37,660 nt of DNA from Actinomycetota bacterium (GTDB lineage: Bacteria; Actinomycetota; Acidimicrobiia; Acidimicrobiales; Iamiaceae): the NCBI GenBank assembly GCA_963169755.1, contig CAUJFC010000174.1, positions 1 through 37,660 of the forward strand. Direction: 5' to 3'. Within the stretch, counting starts at the first letter, position 1. Each line of letters begins with the position of its first letter. Below, piece by piece: positions 7,876-15,940 of the stretch. Under the pieces are notes generated by a model. That model saw nothing but the letters and a program-made list of their open reading frames with translations, made no database searches and was not told where the DNA came from. The position numbers and the translations under genes were made by a program.

Positions 7876-8439
7876 TCAGAGGTAGGTACCGGGTCGGGGG
7901 TCCAGGGCCTGGGGGCCCGCCGCTCCTGCCGCCCCCTCGGGCAGGCCGCGCTGACGGGCTTCCAACTCCTGGCGAGCCGCCATCTGCTGGGCGAACATCG
8001 AGGCCTGGATCCCGTGGAACAGGCCTTCCAGCCAGCCCACGAGCTGAGCCTGCACCACCCGCAGCTCGGACTCGCTCGGCGTCTCGCTGGCCGAGAACGG
8101 CAACGCCACCCGCTCCAGCTCTTCACGTAGGTCGGGCGACATGGCCGAGCCCAGCTCTCTCACCGACGTCTCGTAGATCTCGCGCAACCGGTCACGGGCC
8201 GGCACGTCCAACTCGGCGTTCCGGACCTCTTCGAGAAGCTGCTTGATCATGGAGCCGATCCGCATCACCTTGGCCGGCTCTTCAACCGCCTCGCGCCGCT
8301 CTTCAGCGGCCTCTTCAGCGTCATCGGACCCAGCAGTGCCCACCACCGCGTCGGGGGTCACCGGCGGGTCGATCAGCTCGCCCTTCGCCACCTCGGCCGG
8401 ACCCGACGGGGCCCCGGTGTCAGTGATCGAATCGCTCAT
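7876..8439 (-). CDS. bpa: Bacterial proteasome activator (Bpa/PafE family)
   Basis: 187 residues. The core matches Mycobacterium PafE closely from memory: EEPAKVMRIGSMIKQLLEEVR, then LREIYETSVRELGSAMSPDLREELERVALPF and ELRVVQAQLVGWLEGLFHGIQASMFAQQMAAR. This is the four-helix bundle that forms a dodecameric ring and opens the 20S proteasome gate without ATP. The protein ends in GTYL, matching the GQYL-type C-terminal motif that docks into the proteasome alpha ring. The first ~50 residues are an acidic, disordered-looking extension. Its ATG overlaps the TGA of the upstream phosphatase gene (ATGA), indicating translational coupling. The gene implies that this organism encodes a 20S proteasome elsewhere. 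Confidence 0.93.
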   Translation of the reverse strand: MSDSITDTGAPSGPAEVAKGELIDPPVTPDAVVGTAGSDDAEEAAEERREAVEEPAKVMRIGSMIKQLLEEVRNAELDVPARDRLREIYETSVRELGSAMSPDLREELERVALPFSASETPSESELRVVQAQLVGWLEGLFHGIQASMFAQQMAARQELEARQRGLPEGAAGAAGPQALDPRPGTYL

Positions 8440-9551
8440 TCAACAGCTCCTACCAGTAGCGGGACGTACATCTCAGCCGAGGTGAGCGACCCGTGCCGAC
8501 CCACCAGTTCATAGGGACCGGTATCGGCCTCGTCTATGTAGGACACCGGGTCCCGGGCCAACAACGCAACGTCGCCCAACCGGTGACGGGCGGCGTCGCT
8601 CATCTTCGGGCCCCACCAGCCCTCGTCGATGGTCTGATCCCTGGTGCGCACCCAGCCGGTGTCGCCGTGGTGAGCGGCCACCGCCTCGGCCAGATGGCGG
8701 GCCCGCCCCGGTCGAGCGTGCAGCCATCGGAACCGCCCCTCCCCCGACTGGAACGACACGTGGGCCATCACGTCGGGATGCAGCGCGATGGTGTTGTCTC
8801 CCACGTCGACCTGCCCGTGATCAGCGGTGATCACCAGCGCCGCCCCCCGGGGCAGGAAGCTCATGATCTCGGCCACCAGCCGGTCGGCGTAGGCGACCTC
8901 GGCGTCGAAATGATCACGCAGGCCGTACTCGTGGGACACCTTGTCTATGCCGTCGTAATAGGCGTAAACGAACGGCTCACCCTCGTTCACCGCCAGACGC
9001 AACTCGTGGCACAGCACCGAGGTGGTGCGGTAGCCCCGAAACCGGACATCGGCCAGGTGGGCTCCGCTGAACCCCGAGGACACGAACTCGGCCTTGGTGA
9101 CGATGCGGGGTCGCTGCCCCAGAAAGGCGGCGTGGGGCTGGAACTCGGTCGGATCGAGCTTGCGGCGGGCATCACCCAGGAGCGGAGTGCTCCACCGCAA
9201 CACGTTCAACACGTCGTGATCGACCGCCACCCGGTATCCGACCACCCCGTGCTCCCCGGGGGTCAGGCCGGTGGCGATGGAGGTCAGGGCGGTAGCGGTG
9301 GTCGACGGCGACACGCTGGTGATCGGGCCCCCCACCATCGACGACAAGGTCGGGGTCAGGTGACGGCGCTCCTCGAGCTGTTCCCAACCCAGTCCGTCGA
9401 GCACCAGCAGGATCACCTGGTCGGCCTGGAGCGCGGCTTCTGGCATCCAGGATCCCGGCGCCTCCCCCGAGGGCATCACACCGTCGAGCAGGGCGGGGAC
9501 GATGTTGGAAATGCAGCCCCCGGCGTAGTCCGGGAGGACAGGTTGGTCCAC
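8436..9551 (-). CDS. Alkaline-phosphatase-superfamily phosphodiesterase (nucleotide pyrophosphatase-like)
   Basis: About 371 residues from the GTG at 9551, chosen because AAAGGA lies 5 nt upstream. The ORF runs to 9599 without added homology. The metal-site motifs of the NPP/PglZ-like branch of the alkaline phosphatase superfamily are visible: VILLVLDGLGWEQL (first Asp), STTATALTSIATGLTPGEHGVVGY (Thr nucleophile), YDGIDKVSHEYG (Asp/His), and VITADHGQVDV (Asp-His). No signal peptide is obvious, so it may act in the cytoplasm. The substrate cannot be read from sequence; a phosphodiester or nucleotide pyrophosphate is usual for the family. It overlaps bpa by 4 nt and heads that transcription unit. 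Confidence 0.85.
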   Translation of the reverse strand: MDQPVLPDYAGGCISNIVPALLDGVMPSGEAPGSWMPEAALQADQVILLVLDGLGWEQLEERRHLTPTLSSMVGGPITSVSPSTTATALTSIATGLTPGEHGVVGYRVAVDHDVLNVLRWSTPLLGDARRKLDPTEFQPHAAFLGQRPRIVTKAEFVSSGFSGAHLADVRFRGYRTTSVLCHELRLAVNEGEPFVYAYYDGIDKVSHEYGLRDHFDAEVAYADRLVAEIMSFLPRGAALVITADHGQVDVGDNTIALHPDVMAHVSFQSGEGRFRWLHARPGRARHLAEAVAAHHGDTGWVRTRDQTIDEGWWGPKMSDAARHRLGDVALLARDPVSYIDEADTGPYELVGRHGSLTSAEMYVPLLVGAVE

Positions 9552-9703
9552 GGAGATCCTTTCGAGCCGACCCACGGCCACGCTACCGCCACCGTCCACA
9601 CCTCACCACGGTCATCACCGCCGCCCGGTTCTCGGTTGGCCACCGTCGGGGCTGTCGGCCTCACCGGCGTACCTGCACGTCACGCTGGCCGGTCGCCGGT
9701 TCC

Positions 9704-9709
9704 TAGACT
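9704..9709 (+). promoter_or_regulatory. -10-like element for a leaderless Rrf2 transcript
   Basis: TAGACT ends 7 nt before the GTG at 9717. That is the distance expected if transcription starts at the start codon itself. No Shine-Dalgarno sequence precedes the GTG. No good -35 was found. Confidence 0.4.
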
Positions 9710-9716
9710 CGCCGCG

Positions 9717-10160
9717 GTGAAGGTGTCGACCCGGGGTGACTACGCGTGTCGGGCACTGCTGTCCCTGGTGCTCCATGGCGACGGCCGCCCCACATCGGTG
9801 CGTGACATCGCCGAGCGGACCGACCTCCCCCAGCCCTACCTCGAGCAGATCCTTCTGGCCCTCAAGGGCGCCGGGATCGTCCGATCCAAGCGCGGCGTCG
9901 GCGGCGGCTACGTGCTGGCCCGACCAGCCGAAGAGATCACCCTGGCCGCCATCGTCAGCGCCGTCGACGGGCCGATCGCGGTCGGCGACTTCGGTGAACC
10001 GCACCAGAACGGGGCCTGCGACCACGAAGGCCAGTGTGTGCTTCTGGCGGTGTGGGCCGACGTGGGCGAGCACATGAGGCGCATGCTCGAAGCCCGCACC
10101 CTGGCCGACATCGCCGCCATCACCAGGGGCGAGGCCCCCTGGCCCGAACCGGTCACCTGA
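9717..10160 (+). CDS. Rrf2-family transcriptional regulator
   Basis: 147 residues from GTG at 9717; the 555-residue ORF upstream is a readthrough of the antisense of the phosphatase gene. The winged-helix N-terminus is typical (MKVSTRGDYACRALLSL, SVRDIAERTDLPQPYLEQILLALKGAGIVRSKRGVGGGYVLAR). Rrf2 proteins sense Fe-S status, nitric oxide or cysteine supply. Here two cysteines form a C-x5-C pair (GACDHEGQC), but the third cysteine of IscR-like cluster sites is not at the expected position. The effector is therefore open. It overlaps the convergent rluD by 8 nt and has no Fe-S or cysteine biosynthesis genes beside it, so its targets are elsewhere. It is probably leaderless. Confidence 0.9.
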   Translation: MKVSTRGDYACRALLSLVLHGDGRPTSVRDIAERTDLPQPYLEQILLALKGAGIVRSKRGVGGGYVLARPAEEITLAAIVSAVDGPIAVGDFGEPHQNGACDHEGQCVLLAVWADVGEHMRRMLEARTLADIAAITRGEAPWPEPVT

Positions 10161-11073
10161 GCGCGGCCAACACCGCAGCCAGATCAGCCGGCAGCTCGGA
10201 GTCGAACACCACCCGCTCGCCCGAACCCGGGTGATCGAACGCCAGTCGTTCGGCGTGGAGGAACGGCCGGTGCAGGTCGATCGACTCCCTGATGCCCTGG
10301 TAACGGTCGTCGCCCACCACCCGGTGACCAATGGCCCCCAGATGCACCCGGATCTGATGGGTGCGGCCGGTCTCGAGCCGGCACACCACCAGAGCCGTGT
10401 CGGTCGGCTCTGTAAAGGTGGCGACCACCTCGTATCGGGTCCTGGCTTCCTTGCCGTCGGCCACCACCGCCATCTGGGTGGGGTGACGAGGAGAACGTCC
10501 GATCGGGGCGTCGACCACCCCCCGGGGCGACTCGGGATGGCCCCACACCAGCGACCGGTACCGGCGCTCGACCGAACGATCCGAGAGCTGGGCCACCAGC
10601 GACTCGTAGGCCCGGGGCGTACGGGCTACCACCAGCAGACCCGACGTCCCCCGGTCGAGCCGGTGGACGATACCCGGACGTTGCGGGTCCCCCACTTCGG
10701 CGATCTCGGGAAAGCGGGCCAGCAGCCCCGCCACCAGAGTTCCCCGCTGGTGACCGGCACCCGGGTGCACCACTAGGTCCGCCGGCTTGTCGACCACGAT
10801 CACGTCGTCGTCGGCCGCCACCACCGTCACCGCCACGTCAGGCTCGGGTTCGGGAGTGGGCGGGCCGGTGTCGTCCGGGGCCTCCACCTCCAGGCGGGCT
10901 CCGGCCGCCAGCTTGACCGAACCCTTGGCGGCCACTGCGTCGTCGACGCTCACGCCGCCGGCCGCGATCAGAGCCACTACCTCCGAACGTGACAGGCCGG
11001 TGATCATGGCAACCACCCGATCGAGCCGTTCGCCGCCCAGTGCGTCGGGTACCTCCTCGCGGTAGGTAGCCAC
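10153..11073 (-). CDS. rluD: RluD-like 23S rRNA pseudouridine synthase
   Basis: 306 residues with GTG start. An N-terminal S4 RNA-binding domain (GERLDRVVAMITGLSRSEVVALIAAGGVSVD) precedes the RluA-type catalytic domain. Motif II, PGIVHRLDRGTSGLLVVA, holds the catalytic Asp (HRLDRGTSG), and later LETGRTHQIRVHLGAIGHRVVGDDRY is present. The family isomerises uridines in helix 69 of 23S rRNA. In RluD, S4 plus catalytic domain is the normal architecture. It starts 1 nt after the lspA stop, the common actinobacterial lspA-rluD pairing, and is co-transcribed with lspA. Confidence 0.95.
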   Translation of the reverse strand: MATYREEVPDALGGERLDRVVAMITGLSRSEVVALIAAGGVSVDDAVAAKGSVKLAAGARLEVEAPDDTGPPTPEPEPDVAVTVVAADDDVIVVDKPADLVVHPGAGHQRGTLVAGLLARFPEIAEVGDPQRPGIVHRLDRGTSGLLVVARTPRAYESLVAQLSDRSVERRYRSLVWGHPESPRGVVDAPIGRSPRHPTQMAVVADGKEARTRYEVVATFTEPTDTALVVCRLETGRTHQIRVHLGAIGHRVVGDDRYQGIRESIDLHRPFLHAERLAFDHPGSGERVVFDSELPADLAAVLAALR

Positions 11074-11074
11074 G

Positions 11075-11623
11075 TCAGGGGTTCCGAAATCCGGCGAACA
11101 CCAACAGTCCGGCGCCCACCACCACGCCCATGTCGGCGATGTTGAACACCGGCCACCACTGGAGATTGATGAAGTCCACCACTGCTCCGTGCAGAAACCC
11201 GTTGTCTCCCCGCACCGCGCGATCGACCAGGTTGCCCACCGCCCCGCCCCCGATCAGGCCTGCCGCCACCGCCCCCAACGTCGAGCGACTGGTGGAGCCC
11301 AGCACCAGCACCAGCACCATGCCGATGGCCAGCACCGTGACCCACGGACCGATTCCCTTGCCGCTACCCATCGAGAACGAGGCGCCGGTGTTGTAGGCGA
11401 GTTGGAACCGCAGTGACCCGATCACCTCCACGTAGTGGCCGTCGCTCAGCGCCGACACTGCCCACGACTTGGTGGCCTGATCGAGCGCCAGCACGGTGAG
11501 AGCCACCGCGGCGAAGATGCCCAACCGCCGAGGCGGCACCGTCTGGTCACCATCGGTCGCCTCAGCCACCTCAGCCGCCTCAGCCACCTCAGCCGCCTCA
11601 GACACCTCAGCCGCCTCAGACAC
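11075..11623 (-). CDS. lspA: Lipoprotein signal peptidase (signal peptidase II)
   Basis: LspA is the aspartic protease that cleaves prolipoprotein signal peptides after diacylglyceryl modification. Four hydrophobic helices are visible, with the catalytic motifs GNLVDR and FNIADMGVVVGA contributing the two aspartates; AYNTGASFS is also conserved. The ORF is open to a TTG at 11656. I prefer the GTG at 11623 because AGGA lies 6 nt upstream, giving 182 residues. The N-terminus is a repeat of SEAAEV/AEAAEV (18-nt units), an acidic extension not usual in LspA. Later units also carry GAGG 8 nt before an in-frame GTG, so the true start is uncertain within ~60 nt. Followed by rluD after 1 nt. Confidence 0.93.
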   Translation of the reverse strand: MSEAAEVSEAAEVAEAAEVAEATDGDQTVPPRRLGIFAAVALTVLALDQATKSWAVSALSDGHYVEVIGSLRFQLAYNTGASFSMGSGKGIGPWVTVLAIGMVLVLVLGSTSRSTLGAVAAGLIGGGAVGNLVDRAVRGDNGFLHGAVVDFINLQWWPVFNIADMGVVVGAGLLVFAGFRNP

Positions 11624-11632
11624 CTCAGATCC
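11561..11632 (-). repeat. Four 18-nt units at the lspA 5' end
   Basis: Units of TCTGAGGCGGCTGAGGTG type (minus strand) repeat with an exact 18-nt period at 11561-11578, 11579-11596, 11597-11614 and, imperfectly, 11615-11632. Each encodes (S/A)EAAEV and ends in GTG with GAGG 8 nt before it. Confidence 0.85.
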
Positions 11633-11712
11633 TGGCTGGGTCGCGTCGGCGGTCAACGGAACAGAGCGCCCGGTCCGGAGCGGGCCGGGGCGCTGGCCAT
11701 GACGGTCACCGC

Positions 11713-13110
11713 TCAGCGTCGCTTGCCGAAGCGCCAGCCTCGACGTTCGTCGTCGATGATGTCACCCTCGATGTCCACCGAGGGTTCATCATCTCGGGGC
11801 CCGAGGGGTTCCTCGTCGGCCATGGCCTTGCGCAGCTCGGCCAAGAAGGCATCATCGTTGTCTTCTGCCTTGGGCGCCACTGGCTGCTCGCGAAAGTCCA
11901 GCACTGGCACGGGTGCGGTCGGGGGACCATCGTCGAGCTCCACCACCTCGACCCCACCGTCAGCCGCGTTGGGGGCATCGGTGACGACATCCTCACCACC
12001 AGTGCCCTCGACCTCGGAAGCGGGCAAGGGATCAGGGGCTGGTGACGGAGCAACGGCATCGGACCCGGAGTCGGCCTCGGGGGCGGCCGCCTCATCTCCA
12101 CCACTGGTGCCCCCAACCTCGGACGGAGCCGGGGTGTCGACGGCGGGGGTGCCGTCAGGGGTGCCGTCAGGGGTGTCGTCAGGGGCGCCGTCAGGGGTGC
12201 CGTCAGGGGTGCCGTCAGGGGTGCCGTCAGGGGTGCCGTCAGGGGTGCCGTCGGTGGAGGCGTCGGTGGTGCCGTCAGGGGAGACGTCACCAGAGACGTC
12301 GGACAGGTCGGGGAGGTCTACGGCGCGCAGCTCTGGCATGGGAGCGAGGCGGAAGGCCTTGGGGTCGTCGAGGAGGCGCTGAAGCTCGGCCACCGCGCTG
12401 CGGAGCTGCACCCGCTGCTCTTCGGCGTGGCTCTCCAGCACCGACACGTCGGACCGGAGGTTGTCTCGGGCCGACTCGAGATCACTGATCTCTCCCGCTA
12501 GGCGGGCCCGGGCATCGGCCCGGGCGGCGTCGGCTTCGGCACGAGCCTCGGACCGCATGCGCTCGGCTTCGTCGGTGGCGGCGGATCGAATCTGGTCGGC
12601 CTCGGCTCGCGAGCTGTTCTGGAGGGAGTCGGCCTCTTCCTTGGCCTTCGCGAGGATCGACGCCGCCTCTTCGCGTGCCTCGGCCACCGCGGCATCGGCG
12701 GTGCGCTGAGCCAGAACCAGAGTCCGGCGAGCTTCCTCGGCCACCTCCTCGGCATCGGGGCCCGGGGCAGACGTCGCCGGGGCGGCAGCCTGAGCCTCGA
12801 GAGCCTCGGCCACCCGCGCCGTCACCAACTGCTCGACTCGGCCGTCGATCTCGGCCTCCAACTCGGTGCGGAGCTCGGCTCGGATCTCATCTTCCGAGCG
12901 CGACTGGCCGGTGCCAGCGGCCGTCTCATCGCCACCCGAACCTTCAGGGGCCGACTTGGCCTCGGCCAGAGCCTGCGTCAGGCGAGCCTCGACCTTGACC
13001 GCCATGGCCACCGCTTCATCCAGGAACTTGTCGACCTCTTCCTGGTCGTACCCCTTACGGGCGGTGGTGAACTTCGCGTCGGTCAGCAGCCGCTTCAAGG
13101 TGAGCTCCAT
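11713..13110 (-). CDS. divIVA: DivIVA/Wag31-like polar growth and division protein
   Basis: 465 residues, much longer than the ~260 usual for Wag31. The N-terminal DivIVA membrane-binding domain is clear (LTLKRLLTDAKFTTARKGYDQEEVDKFLDEAV). Two coiled-coil stretches follow (EEARRTLVLAQRTADAAVAEAREEAASILAKAKEEADS and the ARADARARLAGEISDLESARDNLRSDVSVL region). The C-terminal half is disordered and acidic, with a tandem (T/A)PDG repeat and many Asp/Glu/Pro. It ends in a basic tail (RGWRFGKRR). In actinobacteria DivIVA marks curved membrane at poles and septa and recruits wall synthesis. The position after sepF matches the usual order, but the yggT gene often between them is missing. Start is ATG; the ribosome site is weak. 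Confidence 0.93.
   Translation of the reverse strand: MELTLKRLLTDAKFTTARKGYDQEEVDKFLDEAVAMAVKVEARLTQALAEAKSAPEGSGGDETAAGTGQSRSEDEIRAELRTELEAEIDGRVEQLVTARVAEALEAQAAAPATSAPGPDAEEVAEEARRTLVLAQRTADAAVAEAREEAASILAKAKEEADSLQNSSRAEADQIRSAATDEAERMRSEARAEADAARADARARLAGEISDLESARDNLRSDVSVLESHAEEQRVQLRSAVAELQRLLDDPKAFRLAPMPELRAVDLPDLSDVSGDVSPDGTTDASTDGTPDGTPDGTPDGTPDGTPDGAPDDTPDGTPDGTPAVDTPAPSEVGGTSGGDEAAAPEADSGSDAVAPSPAPDPLPASEVEGTGGEDVVTDAPNAADGGVEVVELDDGPPTAPVPVLDFREQPVAPKAEDNDDAFLAELRKAMADEEPLGPRDDEPSVDIEGDIIDDERRGWRFGKRR
12146..12253 (-). repeat. Nine 12-nt units inside divIVA encoding PDGT repeats
   Basis: GGGGTGCCGTCA (plus strand) repeats nine times without gaps, with single-base variants in units 3, 4 and 9. 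It encodes a PDGT-type tetrapeptide repeat in the disordered part of DivIVA. Confidence 0.9.
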
Positions 13111-13193
13111 GGGAGCCGAGCCTACCGTTGGCTCAACCTACCGACGGAGCCGCCCGGGCAGATCGAAGAGCCGTCGACGGCCGAGGAGCGATC

Positions 13194-13871
13194 TCAGGGT
13201 TCGTAGCCGCGGTCGGCGAGGCGACGACGCTCGTCGGCTCCGACCTCGACATTGCTGGGCGTCAGCAGGTACACCTGGCTGACGAGGCGTTCCATCTGCC
13301 CGCCCAGGCCGTAGCAGAGCCCACTGGCGAAGTCGATCAACCGGCGGGCCAGATCACGATCTGCTCCCTGGAGGTTGACCACCACCGGCTGACCGGACTT
13401 GAACTTGTCGGCCACGTCCTGAGCCTGGTTGAACGATGCGGGCACCACCACGTGGGGCTTGGCGTTGGCGGTGATGGGCACCGGACGTACCACCTGAGGT
13501 CGAGGCCGAACGCTGCTCTGACCGCTGGTGAGCGCCCCCGGGGTGACCGAGGGAGCCACGGGCTGTACCGCCCCCATGACCGACTCCTGGCCCCCCTGGG
13601 ACCGGGTGGTGATGGGGCGGACTTCGCCGATGGCCGACAACTCGTCGGGGTACGAGGGCAGCAATGGCTCGGGGGCCGACGACGCCACGGGCTGGTGATG
13701 CGACTGGTGGTGAGGAGGGTGGTGCGGAGCCTGCGGGGGTGCCGAAGGGGCCGTGGCGCGGGGGGCCGGGTCGGCCGCTACCGGCGGCGGGGGCGCGGCA
13801 CCGTCAGTGTGGTACTGCTCGTAGTCGGCGTCGTCGCCGAGGCCGAGATGGATCAGTGCCTTCTTCCACAT
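13194..13871 (-). CDS. sepF: Cell division protein SepF
   Basis: About 225 residues from ATG at 13871; AGGA lies 8 nt upstream. A GTG two codons earlier (13877) is too close to that site. The short N-terminal amphipathic segment (MWKKALIHLGLGDDADYEQY) should bind membrane. A Pro/Ala/His-rich disordered linker follows, then the SepF core (KPHVVVPASFNQAQDVADKFKSGQPVVVNLQGADRDLARRLIDFASGLCYGLGGQMERL, then VYLLTP). SepF tethers FtsZ to the membrane in bacteria lacking FtsA; no ftsA is present here. It lies about 105 nt downstream of pgeF and upstream of divIVA. Confidence 0.93.
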   Translation of the reverse strand: MWKKALIHLGLGDDADYEQYHTDGAAPPPPVAADPAPRATAPSAPPQAPHHPPHHQSHHQPVASSAPEPLLPSYPDELSAIGEVRPITTRSQGGQESVMGAVQPVAPSVTPGALTSGQSSVRPRPQVVRPVPITANAKPHVVVPASFNQAQDVADKFKSGQPVVVNLQGADRDLARRLIDFASGLCYGLGGQMERLVSQVYLLTPSNVEVGADERRRLADRGYEP

Positions 13872-13953
13872 CGTCACAATCCTACCCGTGAAGAGCCGTC
13901 GGGCCCGTCACCGGACCGCAGCAGCCACCACCGGCCCGCTGAGCCAACAGGTC

Positions 13954-13982
13954 ATTGGTTCTCACGAAATTGGCTCTCACGG
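13954..13982. repeat. 15-bp tandem duplication spanning the pgeF stop codon
   Basis: ATTGGTTCTCACGA and ATTGGCTCTCACGG occur with a 15-bp period. On the minus strand each copy contains CGTGAGA, so the TGA stop of pgeF is duplicated out of context downstream. Confidence 0.5.
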
Positions 13983-14645
13983 ACCGTCGAGCCAGGCCAC
14001 TAGGGCGTGACGACCGTTGTCACCGCGGGCCCGATACGACCAGTGGTCGGCACTACACGCCGTGCACACCCCGATGTCGACCAGTTCCAGGCCCAGTTCG
14101 CCCACCGCCGCCCCGACGGCCGCGGGCAGGTCAAGGGCTGGTGAACCCTCGGCTGTAGATGCCACCACCGCCGGCCCGAACCGCTCAGCGATCGGGGCCA
14201 GATCGGCCTCTCCGAACTCGTAGTGGTGGGCAGCAATGGTCGGACCGAGTACCGCCGCCACCGGAGTCTGACCCAAGCGGGCCAGCGTGTCGGCGGCTGC
14301 CCCCACCACCCCGGCCAGCAGACCTCGCCAGCCGGCATGAATCACCGCCAGACCTCCGGGTGCGGCCAACAACACTGGAGCGCAGTCGGCGGCCACCACC
14401 GACAACACCGCCCCGGTCACCGTGGTGACGGCGGCATCGGCGGGTGAGCCCCGATGCTGACCGGGGTGTTCCACCACCACCACGTCGGCCGAATGCATCT
14501 GACGCAACCACGTCCACTCGCCGGGAGCCAGGGCCGCCCGTCGACCGACCAGGTCACGGGGTGCCCCACCCACCTGGAGATCGCCGTCGGCCCGGGTGGT
14601 GAAGCGGTAGTTGACTCCCGGCAGATCCGGAAGGGGAACCGCCAC
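13977..14645 (-). CDS. pgeF: PgeF/YfiH family protein (peptidoglycan editing factor, laccase-domain)
   Basis: 222 residues with GTG start at 14645, 37 nt after the ftsZ stop. Family hallmarks are LRQMHSADVV, VVAADCAPVLLA, VIHAGWRGLLAGVV and the C-terminal CTACSADHWSYRARGDNGRHALVAWL, which supply the His/Cys metal site. The family was once called multicopper oxidase or purine nucleoside phosphorylase. In E. coli, PgeF prevents wrong amino acids from being incorporated by MurC at the first peptide position. Location directly after ftsZ is standard in actinobacteria and firmicutes. The PLP-binding yggS gene that usually follows is absent. Confidence 0.92.
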   Translation of the reverse strand: MAVPLPDLPGVNYRFTTRADGDLQVGGAPRDLVGRRAALAPGEWTWLRQMHSADVVVVEHPGQHRGSPADAAVTTVTGAVLSVVAADCAPVLLAAPGGLAVIHAGWRGLLAGVVGAAADTLARLGQTPVAAVLGPTIAAHHYEFGEADLAPIAERFGPAVVASTAEGSPALDLPAAVGAAVGELGLELVDIGVCTACSADHWSYRARGDNGRHALVAWLDGP

Positions 14646-14682
14646 CGAGCCCGGCCAGTCCTCGATGCTCAGCTACTGGCGA

Positions 14683-15789
14683 TCAACGCAGGAACGAGGG
14701 AACGTCGAACTCGTCGCCGTTGTCGTCGGCGTCGTCGTCGAACAGGTCGGTGGTACGTACCGGTCGAGCGGGGGCGGCGGGAACCTCACCGGTGCGATCG
14801 ACGGTGCCGGCCTTGCGGGGCTCGCGGCCCGCCTTTTCATCCCAGCGGTCGAACCCAGCGGCGATCACGGTCACCCGGACCTCGTCGCCCATCTCGTCGT
14901 CGATGACGGTGCCGAAGATGATGTTGGCGTCGGGATGGGCCACACCGTGGATCACCTCGGCTGCCTCGTTCACCTCGAACAGGCCCAGGTCGCTGCCACC
15001 TGCGATCGACAGCAGGATGCCCCGCGCTCCCTCGATGGAGGCCTCGAGCAGCGGGCTGGAGATGGCGGCCCGGGCCGCGTTGAGGGCTCTTCCCTCGCCG
15101 GTGGCGTGGCCGATACCCATGAGCGCCGAACCGGCGTTGGACATGATCATCTTCACGTCAGCGAAGTCGGTGTTGATGACGCCCGGAGTGGTGATCAGGT
15201 CGGTGATGCCCTGAACACCCTGAAGCAGGACCTCGTCGGCCATCTTGAAGGCGTTGATCATCGACGTCTTCTCGTTGGAGACGGTGAGCAGCCGGTCGTT
15301 CGGGATGACGATCTGGGTGTCGACCTTTTCTTTGAGCTTCTGGATGCCCGACTCGGCCTGAACCGAACGGCGCCGCCCCTCGAAAGAGAAGGGCCTGGTG
15401 ACCACACCGATGGTGAGGGCCCCCAGGTTCTTGGCGATCTCGGCAATGACCGGGGCGGCTCCGGTCCCGGTGCCGCCGCCCTTGCCGGCGGTGATGAACA
15501 CCATGTCGGCGCCCTGGAGGACCTCTTCGATCTCTTGGCGGTGCTCCTCGGCAGCCGCTCGGCCCACTTCGGGGTCGCTTCCCGCACCCAGGCCCCGGGT
15601 CAGCTCACGGCCGATGTCGAGCTTGATGTCGGCGTCGCTCATGAGCAACGCCTGGGCATCGGTGTTCACGGCGATGAACTCCACGCCTTTCAACCCGGCG
15701 TCGATCATGCGGTTGACGGCGTTGACGCCGCCTCCGCCGACACCGACCACCTTGATGACGGCCAGGTAGTTCTGGGGGTTGCCAGCCAT
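14683..15789 (-). CDS. ftsZ: Cell division GTPase FtsZ
   Basis: 368 residues from ATG at 15789, where GGAGG lies 8 nt upstream. The 402-residue ORF upstream extension is not FtsZ. Motifs: [16 protein letters not shown] (nucleotide binding), the tubulin signature [17 protein letters not shown] at about residues 103-120, and [22 protein letters not shown]. It ends with a short acidic linker and the conserved tail [10 protein letters not shown], which binds SepF. FtsZ polymerises to form the division ring. A 150-nt gap separates it from ftsQ, the only sizeable gap between ftsL and ftsZ, and holds a strong inverted repeat, so a dedicated promoter is likely. Confidence 0.98.
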   Translation of the reverse strand: MAGNPQNYLAVIKVVGVGGGGVNAVNRMIDAGLKGVEFIAVNTDAQALLMSDADIKLDIGRELTRGLGAGSDPEVGRAAAEEHRQEIEEVLQGADMVFITAGKGGGTGTGAAPVIAEIAKNLGALTIGVVTRPFSFEGRRRSVQAESGIQKLKEKVDTQIVIPNDRLLTVSNEKTSMINAFKMADEVLLQGVQGITDLITTPGVINTDFADVKMIMSNAGSALMGIGHATGEGRALNAARAAISSPLLEASIEGARGILLSIAGGSDLGLFEVNEAAEVIHGVAHPDANIIFGTVIDDEMGDEVRVTVIAAGFDRWDEKAGREPRKAGTVDRTGEVPAAPARPVRTTDLFDDDADDNGDEFDVPSFLR

Positions 15790-15889
15790 GGGTTCTACCT
15801 CCACGAGGACAGGGTGAGGCCGGACCGGTTCGCCGGGCCGACAGGTTGCGTGCGGACTGAGATTGGGAACAGCGAAGTGGGCCACGCCC

Positions 15890-15914
15890 AACCCTCAACT
15901 TGTGGTTGAGGGTT
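15890..15914 (-). promoter_or_regulatory. Perfect 10-bp inverted repeat upstream of ftsZ
   Basis: AACCCTCAAC and GTTGAGGGTT flank a 5-nt loop (TTGTG). It lies about 100-125 nt before the ftsZ ATG and just past the ftsQ stop. It could be a ftsQ terminator, but no T run follows on the minus strand. A protein operator at the ftsZ promoter is the better guess. The core CTCAAC...GTTGAG recurs upstream of mraZ. Confidence 0.6.
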
Positions 15915-15940
15915 ATGTAAACCTCGATGGATGGGTGACA

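Noticed and set aside
6903-8246. 447-residue plus-strand ORF
   Set aside because: It is antisense to the propeller gene and bpa, and consists of Pro/Ser/Glu low complexity from the complement of those repeats.
8493-9716. Long N-terminal extension of the Rrf2 ORF
   Set aside because: It is antisense to the phosphatase gene. Rrf2 homology begins exactly at the GTG at 9717.
13111-13976. Hidden yggS or yggT genes near sepF
   Set aside because: Six-frame translations between divIVA, sepF and pgeF show no PLP-binding YggS or YggT membrane motif; the gaps are about 80 and 105 nt only.
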